A DNA stretch of 29,325 bases from NCBI GenBank assembly GCA_001275005.1, contig JWZX01002093.1, positions 1-29,325 of the forward strand. Reading direction: 5' to 3'. This stretch comes from Chrysochromulina tobinii (Eukaryota; Haptophyta; Prymnesiales; Chrysochromulinaceae). The notes beneath the pieces are model-generated. The model saw only the letters and a list, made by a program, of their open reading frames with translations, had not been told where the DNA came from and searched no databases. Every line of letters starts with the position of its first letter. The stretch's first letter is position 1. Of the stretch, positions 22,024 through 29,325 are shown in pieces. The position numbers and the translations under genes were made by a program.

Positions 22024-24063
22024 ATGATCCTCGCGCTCCCGACCCTGCTCCCTTCGCTGCCCACGGGCTTCGACGACACCGAACCACAACCGGGCTTAAA
22101 CGCCACCGACGACTGGCCCGAAGAGGACGCGCTCATCATTTCCATCACGTACGCGTCCGCTGGCGACGGCGACGGCGAGGAGGATGGCCAGGGCGCGGTT
22201 CACACGAAGAAGGCACGGCAGACAAAGGCGGAGCTGCAGCAGTCGCTCGCAGAGCGCGATCCATACAAGCTGCTCGAGCTCGATGAGCTGCGCTGGCGCG
22301 CGAGCGCCGACGACGTCAAGAAGGCGTACCGGCGGATGGTGCTGAAGCACCACCCCGACAAGGCACAGGGCGCTGCCGACGACGGGGGCGATGCAGGCGG
22401 CAAGGAGGCGGCGGCCGAGCAGCCGGGCGGCGACGATGGCGATGAGATGTTTAAGGCGGTGACCGAGGCGTTTGAGCTGCTCTCGGACCCGAAGCGGCGG
22501 CGCGACTTTGACTCGCTCGATGACTTCGACGACTCGCTGCCGCCCAAGGACTACGACCCGAGCTCGCACGGCGACTTTTTTGGCGTGTTTGGACCCTTCT
22601 TTGAGCGCAACTCGCGCTGGTCCGAGCTGCCCAACGCGCCACTCCTTGGAAACGCCGAGACGCCCTACGATGCCGTGGTATCCATGTACGACTTCTGGTT
22701 CGATTTCCGATCGTGGCGGGACTTTGCCGATGCGGACGAGTACGACGTGGAGACGGCGAGCTTTCGTGAGGAGAGGCGCTGGATGGAGCGCAACAACGAG
22801 AAGCTGCGGGTGAAGCGGCGTAAGGACGAGAAGGCGCGCCTCGCCAGGCTCGTCGAGCTCGCGTACGCACACGACCCGCGCATCCGTGCGGAGAAGCAGC
22901 GCCAAAAAGATGCCAAAGCGGCCGTCAAAGCGGAGCGCGCGAACGCGCTGCTGCGCGATCGCGAGGCGGCGGCCGCGGCCGAGGCGGCGAAGCAGGAGGC
23001 GGCGCGCCTGGCGGCCGAGAAGGAGATGGCCGAGGCCGCCGAGCGCAAGAAGCAAAAGGAGCGTGCGGCCAAGGCGCTGCGCAAGGCGAAGCAGCGGTTA
23101 CGGGCCCTCGCGACGGGTGTGAATGCGACGGGTGTGAATGCGATGGGTGTGAATGCGATGGGTGTGAATGCGATGGGTGTGAATGTGACGGGCGGCGCGT
23201 CGCCGGGTTCGGCGGCGGAGGGGGGCAGCGGCGGTGCGCCCCTGTGCGGCGAGGCGCACTTGGAGCTGCTGTGCGCGCGGCTGAGCGCGGAGGCCATCGA
23301 GGAGCTGTGCGATGCGGCTGACAAGGCCCCGGGCCAGGCTGGACAGCTGCTGAGGATCGCCATCGAGGTCGAGGAGGCAAGCCTCGCCAAGGAGACAGCC
23401 GTGGAGCAGGCAGCGGCTGCCGCCGCACGCGCTGGCGGCGCTGGCGCTGGCAGCGTCACGAGCGGCGTTGGCACCCAAACGCCTTGGACCGATGAGGAGC
23501 TGTCCTTACTCGCCAAGGCGGCCAACAAGTTCCCTGGCGGCCTACCCGATCGATGGACGCTGATGGCGGAGTTCATCAACCGATTCGCCCACCCGGCGCA
23601 CGGGCGAACCGCGGACGAGGTCACCAACAAAGTCAAGGAGCAACGCAGAGCCTTCGAGGCGAGGAAGCCCGCCGTCGCCGCTGCGTCGATGGCTCCCCCG
23701 CCGCCGCCGTCAGCACCGCCGTCCAAGCCGGCCACCTCGCCAGCACCCAAGGCGTCGCCGGCACCAGCACCGGCCAAGGCTGGGTCTGGTGCAGCGCCTG
23801 TGGCCGCCTCGAGCGCCGCCGCCACACCGGCTGCAGCGGCGCCTGCAGCGGCGCCTGCGTCCGCCGCGCCGGTGGAGGCAGAGTGGAGCCTTGAGGAGCA
23901 GCGGGCGCTCGAGGCCGCGCTCAAGAAGGTGCCCGCGTCCGTGGGTGAGGGGCGATGGGAGCGGATCGCCGAGGAGGTTCCCGGCAAGACTAAGGGCGAG
24001 TGCGTCAAGCGCTACAAGGAGATTGTCGCCGCGCTCAAGGCCAAGAAGGCTGCGGGCCCGTGA
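22024..24063 (+). CDS. DNAJC2: DNAJC2/zuotin-type ribosome-associated J-protein
   Basis: 679 residues from the ATG at 22024, single exon. With an atypical Hsp70 partner this co-chaperone forms the ribosome-associated complex at the exit tunnel and helps fold nascent chains. The J domain begins at DPYKLLELDELRWRA (~79), with KKAYRRMVLKHHPDK containing the essential HPD. Zuotin-specific signatures follow: FFGVFGPFFERNSRWS, FYDFW-like YDFWFDFRSWRDF, and ERRWMERNNEKLR. A long charged, Ala-rich helical region (~260-360) matches the ribosome-contacting segment. Two C-terminal SANT/Myb domains (WTDEELSLLAKAANKFPGG at ~488; EWSLEEQRALEAALKKVP at ~620, ending KGECVKRYKEIV) are the animal/plant arrangement. 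Between the helix and the SANT pair lie a GVNAM repeat and Ala/Pro linkers. The first ~55 residues are less conserved, so the exact start is uncertain. Confidence 0.93.
   Translation: MILALPTLLPSLPTGFDDTEPQPGLNATDDWPEEDALIISITYASAGDGDGEEDGQGAVHTKKARQTKAELQQSLAERDPYKLLELDELRWRASADDVKKAYRRMVLKHHPDKAQGAADDGGDAGGKEAAAEQPGGDDGDEMFKAVTEAFELLSDPKRRRDFDSLDDFDDSLPPKDYDPSSHGDFFGVFGPFFERNSRWSELPNAPLLGNAETPYDAVVSMYDFWFDFRSWRDFADADEYDVETASFREERRWMERNNEKLRVKRRKDEKARLARLVELAYAHDPRIRAEKQRQKDAKAAVKAERANALLRDREAAAAAEAAKQEAARLAAEKEMAEAAERKKQKERAAKALRKAKQRLRALATGVNATGVNAMGVNAMGVNAMGVNVTGGASPGSAAEGGSGGAPLCGEAHLELLCARLSAEAIEELCDAADKAPGQAGQLLRIAIEVEEASLAKETAVEQAAAAAARAGGAGAGSVTSGVGTQTPWTDEELSLLAKAANKFPGGLPDRWTLMAEFINRFAHPAHGRTADEVTNKVKEQRRAFEARKPAVAAASMAPPPPPSAPPSKPATSPAPKASPAPAPAKAGSGAAPVAASSAAATPAAAAPAAAPASAAPVEAEWSLEEQRALEAALKKVPASVGEGRWERIAEEVPGKTKGECVKRYKEIVAALKAKKAAGP
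23111..23185 (+). repeat. 15-nt coding minisatellite in DNAJC2
   Basis: Five copies of CGAYGGGTGTGAATG. They encode a TGVNA/MGVNA repeat located after the charged helix, where orthologues have variable sequence. Confidence 0.95.
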
Positions 24064-24360
24064 GCCGTCGATACGGATGGATCGAGTCACGACGTGCTTC
24101 TGCTTTTCGTTTAAAGCTTTAAATCCGCGCTCTCAGCTGTGCTGTGTACACTGTTGCCATTCAGATGGCGATCGGACCGCGGATGGCGCGGCGCACTAAC
24201 TTACGGACGTAGAAAAGGCTCTTCTCGTCCGCAATTCAAACGCTAAAATAGGACATCCGCGCGACGAACCCGACCGAAGCCCGCGGCCTTGGTTAGCCGG
24301 GCATGATTGTGCTTGGCATGGACCCCTTGCGCGTTCCTTGGCACCTCAATCGTGCGCTCT
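24064..24360. other. Convergent intergenic region
   Basis: This lies between the DNAJC2 and VPS11 stop codons. It holds TTTAAAGCTTTAAA near 24109-24122, an exact palindrome. No gene seen. Confidence 0.6.
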
Positions 24361-27300
24361 TCACTTGGCATTGATCGTGCTGAGGAAGCCGCGGCCGAGG
24401 AACTCGGCAACGGTGGCCACACCATCGGCCGAGTTGTCGAGGGCCCGGTAAAAGTCCTCCTGGCCGCGCGCGAGGGCCCGCTGCTGCTGCTGATGCTCCG
24501 CGACGCGCCGATGCTGCGGCGCGCACAGGGGGCATTCGTGGTCATGATCCCCGAGGCAGGCGAGGTGGTACGAGTGCTGGCAGTGGAAATGGATGGTCGG
24601 CACGTCGAGGGGGCCGAGGCACGCGGAGCATTTGGGCTGCTGGAAGACGCGCACGCAGCCGTCGATCTCGGCGATCTCGGCGCGCATCTTGGCCACGTCA
24701 TCACCAAACCGGCTGGCCTCGCGGCTCTGCTCTTCGAGGGCTGCGTCGGCCGCGCGCAGGTGGCGCTCGAGCAGCTCGGACGCGAGCTGCAGCGGCACGG
24801 GCGCCGTCGGGGGGGTCGAGAGGGCCTGCACGAGCTCTAATGGCGACAGGAGGCGCTCGGATTCCATCGCACCGAGCACTTCGGCGAGGTGCGATCTCCA
24901 CGTGCGTTCATCCTTGCCGGGCGCGACGCTCACCAGGTGGCGCAGCGCGGCCAGCCACATCTGCGGCTCCGACTCGCCGTGGCGGCGGCATGTGCGCAGC
25001 ACCTTTTCATCCTCGGCCACCAAGATGTAGTGCCGGAGCAGTTCATGCGGCCGGCCAAGGCTCTCGTAGAGCTGTGCGCGGCCGTCGAGCCAGCCGTACT
25101 GGAACGTGAGGAGCAGGGCGTGGTCGTCGTCGAGCAGCACGCCCGGGCGCTTGATGAGCGCCGATGCGCGCTGCCGGCGTGCCTCGATTCCTAACGGGGC
25201 GAGCGCGCTCGCGAGCGCTGTCGCGGGCGCCATCGACGAGCCCGGGAGCGCTGTCGCGGGCGCCATCGACGAGCCCGGGAGCGCTGTCGCGGGCGCCATC
25301 GACGAGCCCGGCGGAAAGACCGGCGGCAAGGCCGGCGGGTCGACCGGCTCGGTTGAGGTCAGATAGAGCCCGAGGAGCGTATTGGCCACGAGGGCAGGGG
25401 GCGGCAGGCCGGCGGCGAGCATCGCATCGAGCAGAGCCTCGAGGAACGCGACAAGTGATCGCCGATGCGCTGTGAAGAGGCTTAGGTACTCTTCGAGAGT
25501 CGCCCCCTCTTCCCCCTCTTCCCCCTTTTCCTCCCGAGCTAGCATCGAGGTCGGCGCCGCTGCAGGCGCCGCGGCCGGCGCCGAGGCCAACGGCGCGGCC
25601 GGCGCGGCGGCATCAAACGGGTTCTTCGAGGGCGGCGGTGCGCCAACGGCCGACAGAGGCTCGCCGGCTTGCTTCGCCGCTGCCGGTTTGGGTCGCTGAA
25701 GGGCGGGCACCTTCGAAGGGAGGCCTTGGCACAGGACGACGAGGAGCTCTATCGTGGCATCGGGTCGGTGGGTCAGCAACGGACGGACCCAGCGGAGCAG
25801 CGCCGCACGGCCCTCGGCGAGCGGCATCTGGCGAATGAGAGCGAGCACCTTGTCGAACTCCTGCGTCTCCTCCACCAGCAAACGAAGGAGCACGGAGGGC
25901 GCACCACTCGCCTCGGCGAGCTCGGCGGCCAGCGAGGCATAGCCGCACGCCCGGAGCGTCTCGATGGCGGCGGGCGCGTGGCGCGCCGCCTTAGCCGGCT
26001 CACGCTTCGCCCACTGCACAAAGTGCTCGAGCGCGGGAAGGTCCATGAGCTTCGCGAGGCATCTGAGCAGCAGGGCCGAGTGCTCGGGGGCACTCACGGC
26101 CGCTGAACCCTCTGCGACCAGTGCCTGCAGGTAACGAGTCAGGTCACGCACTCGCTGGCTCGTGAGGTAGCGCGCGATGACCGTCGAGGGCGGCAGCGTC
26201 CCGATCGTCTCGATGTACTGGTCTAGCGCGCTGCTCAGGTCCCCTTTGGCATACAGGTGGTCCGCGTACTCGCGATGGATCTCGCTCAGGACGGCGCGCC
26301 TCATCCCCCGCGCCGTCGCGAGCGCCAGGGCAGTGGAGTACAGGTGCTTCCGGTACAGCAGTTGCAGCTTCGTCTTCCAGGGCCGCTCGACGAGCGACAC
26401 GAGCCGCCCCTCGTGTGTCAGCAGCAGGAGGCGATCGGAGCAAGGGATTGCCCACTTGACACGCGCGCCCAATTCTATGGAGGTGCCCATGTACTTATTA
26501 GCGAGGTCGTATAGCTGGACAACGTGCTGCTTGGCGGTGGCCGCGACGTCCGGCCCACCCACGTCCGGCGCCGAGCCGGCGCCAAGCGCCGTATCGAGCG
26601 GACCGAGCGCGCCGCCACCACCGCTTTCGGCGGCGGCGCTCCTTCCAAAGAGCTCGCGGGACGAGATCACGACGAGATATCCTCCGAAGGCGAGGACGCA
26701 GCGCTTGGGCATGTCGAAGCCGTACGTGGCGCCGCGCTCATCGGCGCCGTACAGGTAGATGGCCTCCGGCCGGCCAAGCACGAGCTGACCACGCATATCG
26801 GACACGCAGGCGCACTCGGGCGCCGCGCCACCGCCCTCGGCGAGCACGAGGCTCGTCTCGGAGCGCAGGCCGGCGGCGGAGACGGAGAGGAGGGCGTCGG
26901 AGGTGACGACCCACAGATCAGTCGGCGGATGGTTCGCGCCCTGCGCGTAGCAGAACGCCACGTTCGTCACCGCCGCAGGAGCCCCCGGCAGCGCCGCCGC
27001 AATCGACGCTAGCGGCTTGAAGCTCAGGAATTTGTCGCTCAGAAACTTGTCGCAGCGCAGCAACTGAACACTGCCATCGGCGAGGCCGAGGGCGATCTGC
27101 GATAGGTCGGCCGCGGCGCAGCAGCACGTGATCGCCGGCTCCGACGAGGTCGATGCGGCGGCCGCGCCAGTGGTGGCCTTGGCAACAACGGGGAACACGC
27201 GCAGGTGGCGCACGCAGGTCGCCTCATCCGCGCCGATACGCCACGCGCGCAGGTACGCGCGGGGCACGCCCGCCTCGTGCTCGAGGCCCAGGGAGACGAC

Positions 27301-27528
27301 GAGCGCGCTGCTGCGCGGCTGCAAGAGGTGCGTCACGCCGCCGCTGTGCGCGGCGAAGGTCACCCGAACGGCGAGAGCGCCATTCAGTGAATGGCAGGTC
27401 CCGTCGGCCTCGCCAACGATGATGCCGCCGTCGGCGAGGGCGCAGACCGCTGAGGCCCTCTCAAGCAAGCCCGACGGGTCCGTCTGCGAGCTCTCGTCGA
27501 AGAAGGAAAGACGTCGCCATGACGCCAT
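24361..27528 (-). CDS. VPS11: VPS11, core subunit of the HOPS/CORVET tethering complexes
   Basis: A single 1055-residue exon from the ATG at 27528. VPS11 links the halves of the HOPS and CORVET complexes, which tether endosomes and vacuoles before fusion. The N-terminus MASWRRLSFFDE is the usual VPS11 opening and leads into a seven-bladed propeller (ALADGGIIVGEADG; IALGLADGSVQLL; GYLVVISSRE; YDLANKYMGTS). The alpha-solenoid follows (LYRKHLYSTALALATARG; YADHLYAKGDLSSALDQYIETIGTLPPSTVIARYLTSQR). The C-terminus has a RING-H2 finger at ~967-1004 (CSAC...HCQHSYHLAC...CPLC) and the tail ADGVATVAEFLGRG. A region rich in Ala/Pro (~630-670) and a minisatellite-encoded stretch interrupt the solenoid and look lineage-specific. 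The absence of introns contrasts with the ATRX gene. Confidence 0.96.
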   Translation of the reverse strand: MASWRRLSFFDESSQTDPSGLLERASAVCALADGGIIVGEADGTCHSLNGALAVRVTFAAHSGGVTHLLQPRSSALVVSLGLEHEAGVPRAYLRAWRIGADEATCVRHLRVFPVVAKATTGAAAASTSSEPAITCCCAAADLSQIALGLADGSVQLLRCDKFLSDKFLSFKPLASIAAALPGAPAAVTNVAFCYAQGANHPPTDLWVVTSDALLSVSAAGLRSETSLVLAEGGGAAPECACVSDMRGQLVLGRPEAIYLYGADERGATYGFDMPKRCVLAFGGYLVVISSRELFGRSAAAESGGGGALGPLDTALGAGSAPDVGGPDVAATAKQHVVQLYDLANKYMGTSIELGARVKWAIPCSDRLLLLTHEGRLVSLVERPWKTKLQLLYRKHLYSTALALATARGMRRAVLSEIHREYADHLYAKGDLSSALDQYIETIGTLPPSTVIARYLTSQRVRDLTRYLQALVAEGSAAVSAPEHSALLLRCLAKLMDLPALEHFVQWAKREPAKAARHAPAAIETLRACGYASLAAELAEASGAPSVLLRLLVEETQEFDKVLALIRQMPLAEGRAALLRWVRPLLTHRPDATIELLVVLCQGLPSKVPALQRPKPAAAKQAGEPLSAVGAPPPSKNPFDAAAPAAPLASAPAAAPAAAPTSMLAREEKGEEGEEGATLEEYLSLFTAHRRSLVAFLEALLDAMLAAGLPPPALVANTLLGLYLTSTEPVDPPALPPVFPPGSSMAPATALPGSSMAPATALPGSSMAPATALASALAPLGIEARRQRASALIKRPGVLLDDDHALLLTFQYGWLDGRAQLYESLGRPHELLRHYILVAEDEKVLRTCRRHGESEPQMWLAALRHLVSVAPGKDERTWRSHLAEVLGAMESERLLSPLELVQALSTPPTAPVPLQLASELLERHLRAADAALEEQSREASRFGDDVAKMRAEIAEIDGCVRVFQQPKCSACLGPLDVPTIHFHCQHSYHLACLGDHDHECPLCAPQHRRVAEHQQQQRALARGQEDFYRALDNSADGVATVAEFLGRGFLSTINAK
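25213..25311 (-). repeat. 33-nt coding minisatellite in VPS11
   Basis: Three exact copies of a 33-nt unit (plus-strand start GAGCGCTGTCGCGGGCGCCA). They encode an 11-residue repeat, PGSSMAPATAL, within the solenoid. The exact identity of the copies points to recent expansion or ongoing homogenisation. Confidence 0.95.
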
Positions 27529-27725
27529 CGATACGCTGTGGATCGTGAGCGTGCCAGAGGTGTGAGTAGGAACATGAGAACCCCCAGAGAATCCACAACG
27601 CGTAAGGGGGGTGAAGCGTTGTACCGGGCGGGCGTTACCTTTGAGTCCCCTTTGAGGGCGCGACGGACGGTGTTCCGGTCCAAGCGGAGGCGGCGTCCTA
27701 AAGACGCGGAACAGCGAGGCGGATC
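27529..27725. promoter_or_regulatory. Divergent promoter region (VPS11 / coiled-coil protein)
   Basis: 197 bp separate the divergent start codons. The plus-strand ATG context is GGATCATGC. No clear core-promoter element is recognised. Confidence 0.5.
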
Positions 27726-28883
27726 ATGCCGTCTCCAGCTGAGGCCAGGGAGGAGGCTAGGGCGGCCGCAAAGGCACTTGAGGCGTTGCTATCGGGTTTG
27801 CGCACGAAAATGCCGATCGTGGAGGATATAATCTGCGAGTGGTCGGCGAGCGGCCAGGTTGATGGCGGGGTGGTGCCACGCCCAGCGCTCGTGGCCCATC
27901 GCGAGGCGCCCGGGATGCCGCCAGAGCCGCAAATTGAGCCCGATGAAGAAGACGTGAAGGCTATGCGAATACTGGCTGAGCTCGAGCAGCGCACATCCAA
28001 GGCCATTGCGGCACGCAAGCGTAACGAGGCCGCCATGCGAACAGCGAGGGCTGACCTGGCGGCGGCCAAGCAGGCGCTCGTGACTGCCACGGAACTTGCG
28101 GCGAGCAGCAAGAAGAAGAACAAGGGTCCGGACCCGGCTTTGATCGAGGCGACGAGCAAATTTGAAGCTGAGCTCGCCAGTCGTCAGCAGTTGGTTGAGG
28201 CGGCGCGTACCATGGTGCACGAGACAACGCTTGCGCTGACTGAGGCACGCGTCGAGGCGGAGGCGCGTGCCCGGAGGCGAGTGGCGGCCTCGATGGACGC
28301 GCGGCTGCGCACCATCCACATGCAGGTGACCGGGCGCTACCTGCCGTGCCGACTGCGCTTTCTGCTCGACAAGGCGCGAATGGCCGTGCGCGCAGACCCA
28401 ATGACGATCCGTCTCACGTCTGAGGACGTGCGCCGCTTGCTGCTCGCACTGGACATGATCAAAGGGCGGCCGGAGGACATGAAGGCGATGCGCTCTCTGT
28501 TCGCGGCCTTGGTGCGAGAGGAGCGCGCAGCGGCAGAGGCGTCGGACATCCCCACAGGTGCTGATGGCGACGTGCCCATCTCCGCACGCGCGCCGTCCGC
28601 CCCCCGTGCTGTGACGGTGAGCCTCGCGGCGCTCCGTCGGCGATGCGGGCTCGAGCCCTCGTTGCTCCCACGCTCGCTAGGTGAGATGCCCGGGAGGCAT
28701 GTGGCCGCCTCCAATAGGACTTCTTGTGGGGATTCTTGTGGGGGTTCCCCACTGCCCATGCGCAATAGTGCTGGCGAGGCTGCCGGCAAGCTGCGGCCAG
28801 CTAGCGCGGCAGTGCATCGCGATGCGCCGCCTATGCGCCCACAGCAGCGGCCTGCGTCGGGAGGACCGTTGCGGCCTCGATGA
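27726..28883 (+). CDS. Coiled-coil protein of unknown function
   Basis: A 385-residue frame from the ATG at 27726. Residues ~80-200 are a long amphipathic, charged helix (DVKAMRILAELEQRTSKAIAARKRNEAAMR...TLALTEARVEAEARARRRVAA) that predicts a coiled coil. A more compact segment follows (YLPCRLRFLLDKARMAVRADPMTIRLTSEDVRRLLLALDMIKGRPEDMKAMRSLFAALVREE), and then a low-complexity tail rich in Arg, Pro and Ser (RPASAAVHRDAPPMRPQQRPASGG). I do not recognise a family; a cytoskeletal or flagellar scaffold is one guess from composition only. A consensus-like donor (CTAG|gtgaga at 28681) and acceptor (cgcaatag| ending 28768) would remove 88 nt and switch the tail to another open frame ending at 29118, so the C-terminus is uncertain. 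Confidence 0.7.
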   Translation: MPSPAEAREEARAAAKALEALLSGLRTKMPIVEDIICEWSASGQVDGGVVPRPALVAHREAPGMPPEPQIEPDEEDVKAMRILAELEQRTSKAIAARKRNEAAMRTARADLAAAKQALVTATELAASSKKKNKGPDPALIEATSKFEAELASRQQLVEAARTMVHETTLALTEARVEAEARARRRVAASMDARLRTIHMQVTGRYLPCRLRFLLDKARMAVRADPMTIRLTSEDVRRLLLALDMIKGRPEDMKAMRSLFAALVREERAAAEASDIPTGADGDVPISARAPSAPRAVTVSLAALRRRCGLEPSLLPRSLGEMPGRHVAASNRTSCGDSCGGSPLPMRNSAGEAAGKLRPASAAVHRDAPPMRPQQRPASGGPLRPR

Positions 28884-29325
28884 CACTCCGAGATTAACTC
28901 CGAGATTAACTCCGAGATTAACTCCGAGTACCGAGAGCGGCGCCCGGGCGGTCCCCGTTGATCACCGCGGCCCAGTGGCCAGCGTGCACGCCGTGCAGGC
29001 GAGGCGACCGCGTCCTACCGGAGAGGTGACGCACGCTGTGCGGCCCGGCCGAGAGAATCCGATCCGAAGTCGGCGAAGACGCTTAAGCGAAGTCCGAAGA
29101 CTAAAGACTTATTATTGATATATCCGGACGGCCGGTTCATCGAGAATCAATATTTATTCGCGGCGAGAGCCCGCGCCTCCGCGCCTGGCTTGCGCGGGCC
29201 GCCGCCGCGCCGCTGCGGAACGCGTTCCGAAGTTCGCGAAGACCAAGACGAGAGAGATGAGGAGGCGCCAGCGGGTGTGTCTGGCCGAGAGGGCCCTGAA
29301 ACGGAACGGAACGGTCTACAAAAAC
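28884..29325. other. Right-end region, no firm gene
   Basis: It begins with a 12-nt tandem repeat, ACTCCGAGATTA, three copies at 28885-28920 plus a partial one. If the alternative splice of the coiled-coil gene is real, it is coding to 29118 and the repeat gives LTPR units. AT-rich sequence at 29107-29158 (TTATTATTGATATAT; AATCAATATTTATT) could be a 3' end or a promoter. Nothing else recognised before the edge. Confidence 0.5.

Noticed and set aside
22096-24008. Minus-strand frames of 319 and 447 codons opposite DNAJC2
   Set aside because: Shadows of a confidently identified J-protein; Leu/Arg- or Ala/Ser-rich without motifs.
1-29325. Transposon or viral gene remnants
   Set aside because: No transposase, integrase, reverse transcriptase or capsid-like motif was seen in any frame; only unassigned inverted repeats remain.

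Overview
The window is GC-rich nuclear DNA from a eukaryote, most likely a microalga and perhaps a haptophyte. The eukaryotic origin is clear from spliceosomal introns (GT...AG), eukaryote-only families (ATRX, VPS11, DNAJC2/zuotin), and leaders that look secretory or organellar. The haptophyte guess is inference from base composition, compact genes, poly-Ala/Pro/Asp tracts and minisatellites. No tRNA, rRNA, CRISPR array, phage or transposon gene was recognised.

Layout, left to right: (1) the 5' part of a dual-acylated (MGC...) EF-hand protein on the minus strand, running off the left edge; (2) a 13-exon minus-strand gene (about 1734-9027) for an ATRX-type chromatin remodeller: ADD-type zinc module, complete SNF2 helicase and an unusual C-terminus with a CxxC...CxxC pair and a fibronectin-III-like segment; (3) a secreted glutathione-transferase-like protein (minus); (4) a plus-strand glycan-enzyme-like beta-propeller ORF; (5) a minus-strand DEDDh exonuclease with a C-terminal helix-hairpin-helix, divergent from (6) a riboflavin kinase; (7) a family-16 lysine methyltransferase with one intron; (8) a minus-strand protein made of four tandem ~108-residue repeats; (9) a minus-strand secreted 809-residue protein with a two-exon signal peptide region; (10) a DNAJC2/zuotin ribosome-associated co-chaperone (plus); (11) a single-exon VPS11 HOPS/CORVET subunit (minus), divergent from (12) a coiled-coil protein of unknown function. 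The genes look like ordinary, independently acting housekeeping genes. Head-to-head pairs share short upstream regions; there is no pathway cluster.

The most interesting content is the introns. Most of the 12 ATRX introns contain short degenerate tandem units of about 10-12 nt, reading on the coding strand as variants of CTGATGGCC / CTGATTGCC / CTGAGTGCC. These resemble both a branch point (CTGAY) and the donor (gtGAGTGCC). Several introns also carry copies of their own flanking exon ends, so that GTAC, GTACGAC or GTGAGC occurs both at the donor and at the start of the next exon. The methyltransferase intron carries two extra copies of the start of its downstream exon. Together this suggests introns born and enlarged by tandem duplication of exon sequence containing AG|GT. 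One such array (2391-2813) is a multiple of three and stop-free, so retention would add 141 residues with a four-residue repeat.

All exon joins are my own manual predictions, based on frame, splice consensus and remembered family sequence patterns. No alignment or RNA data were available.
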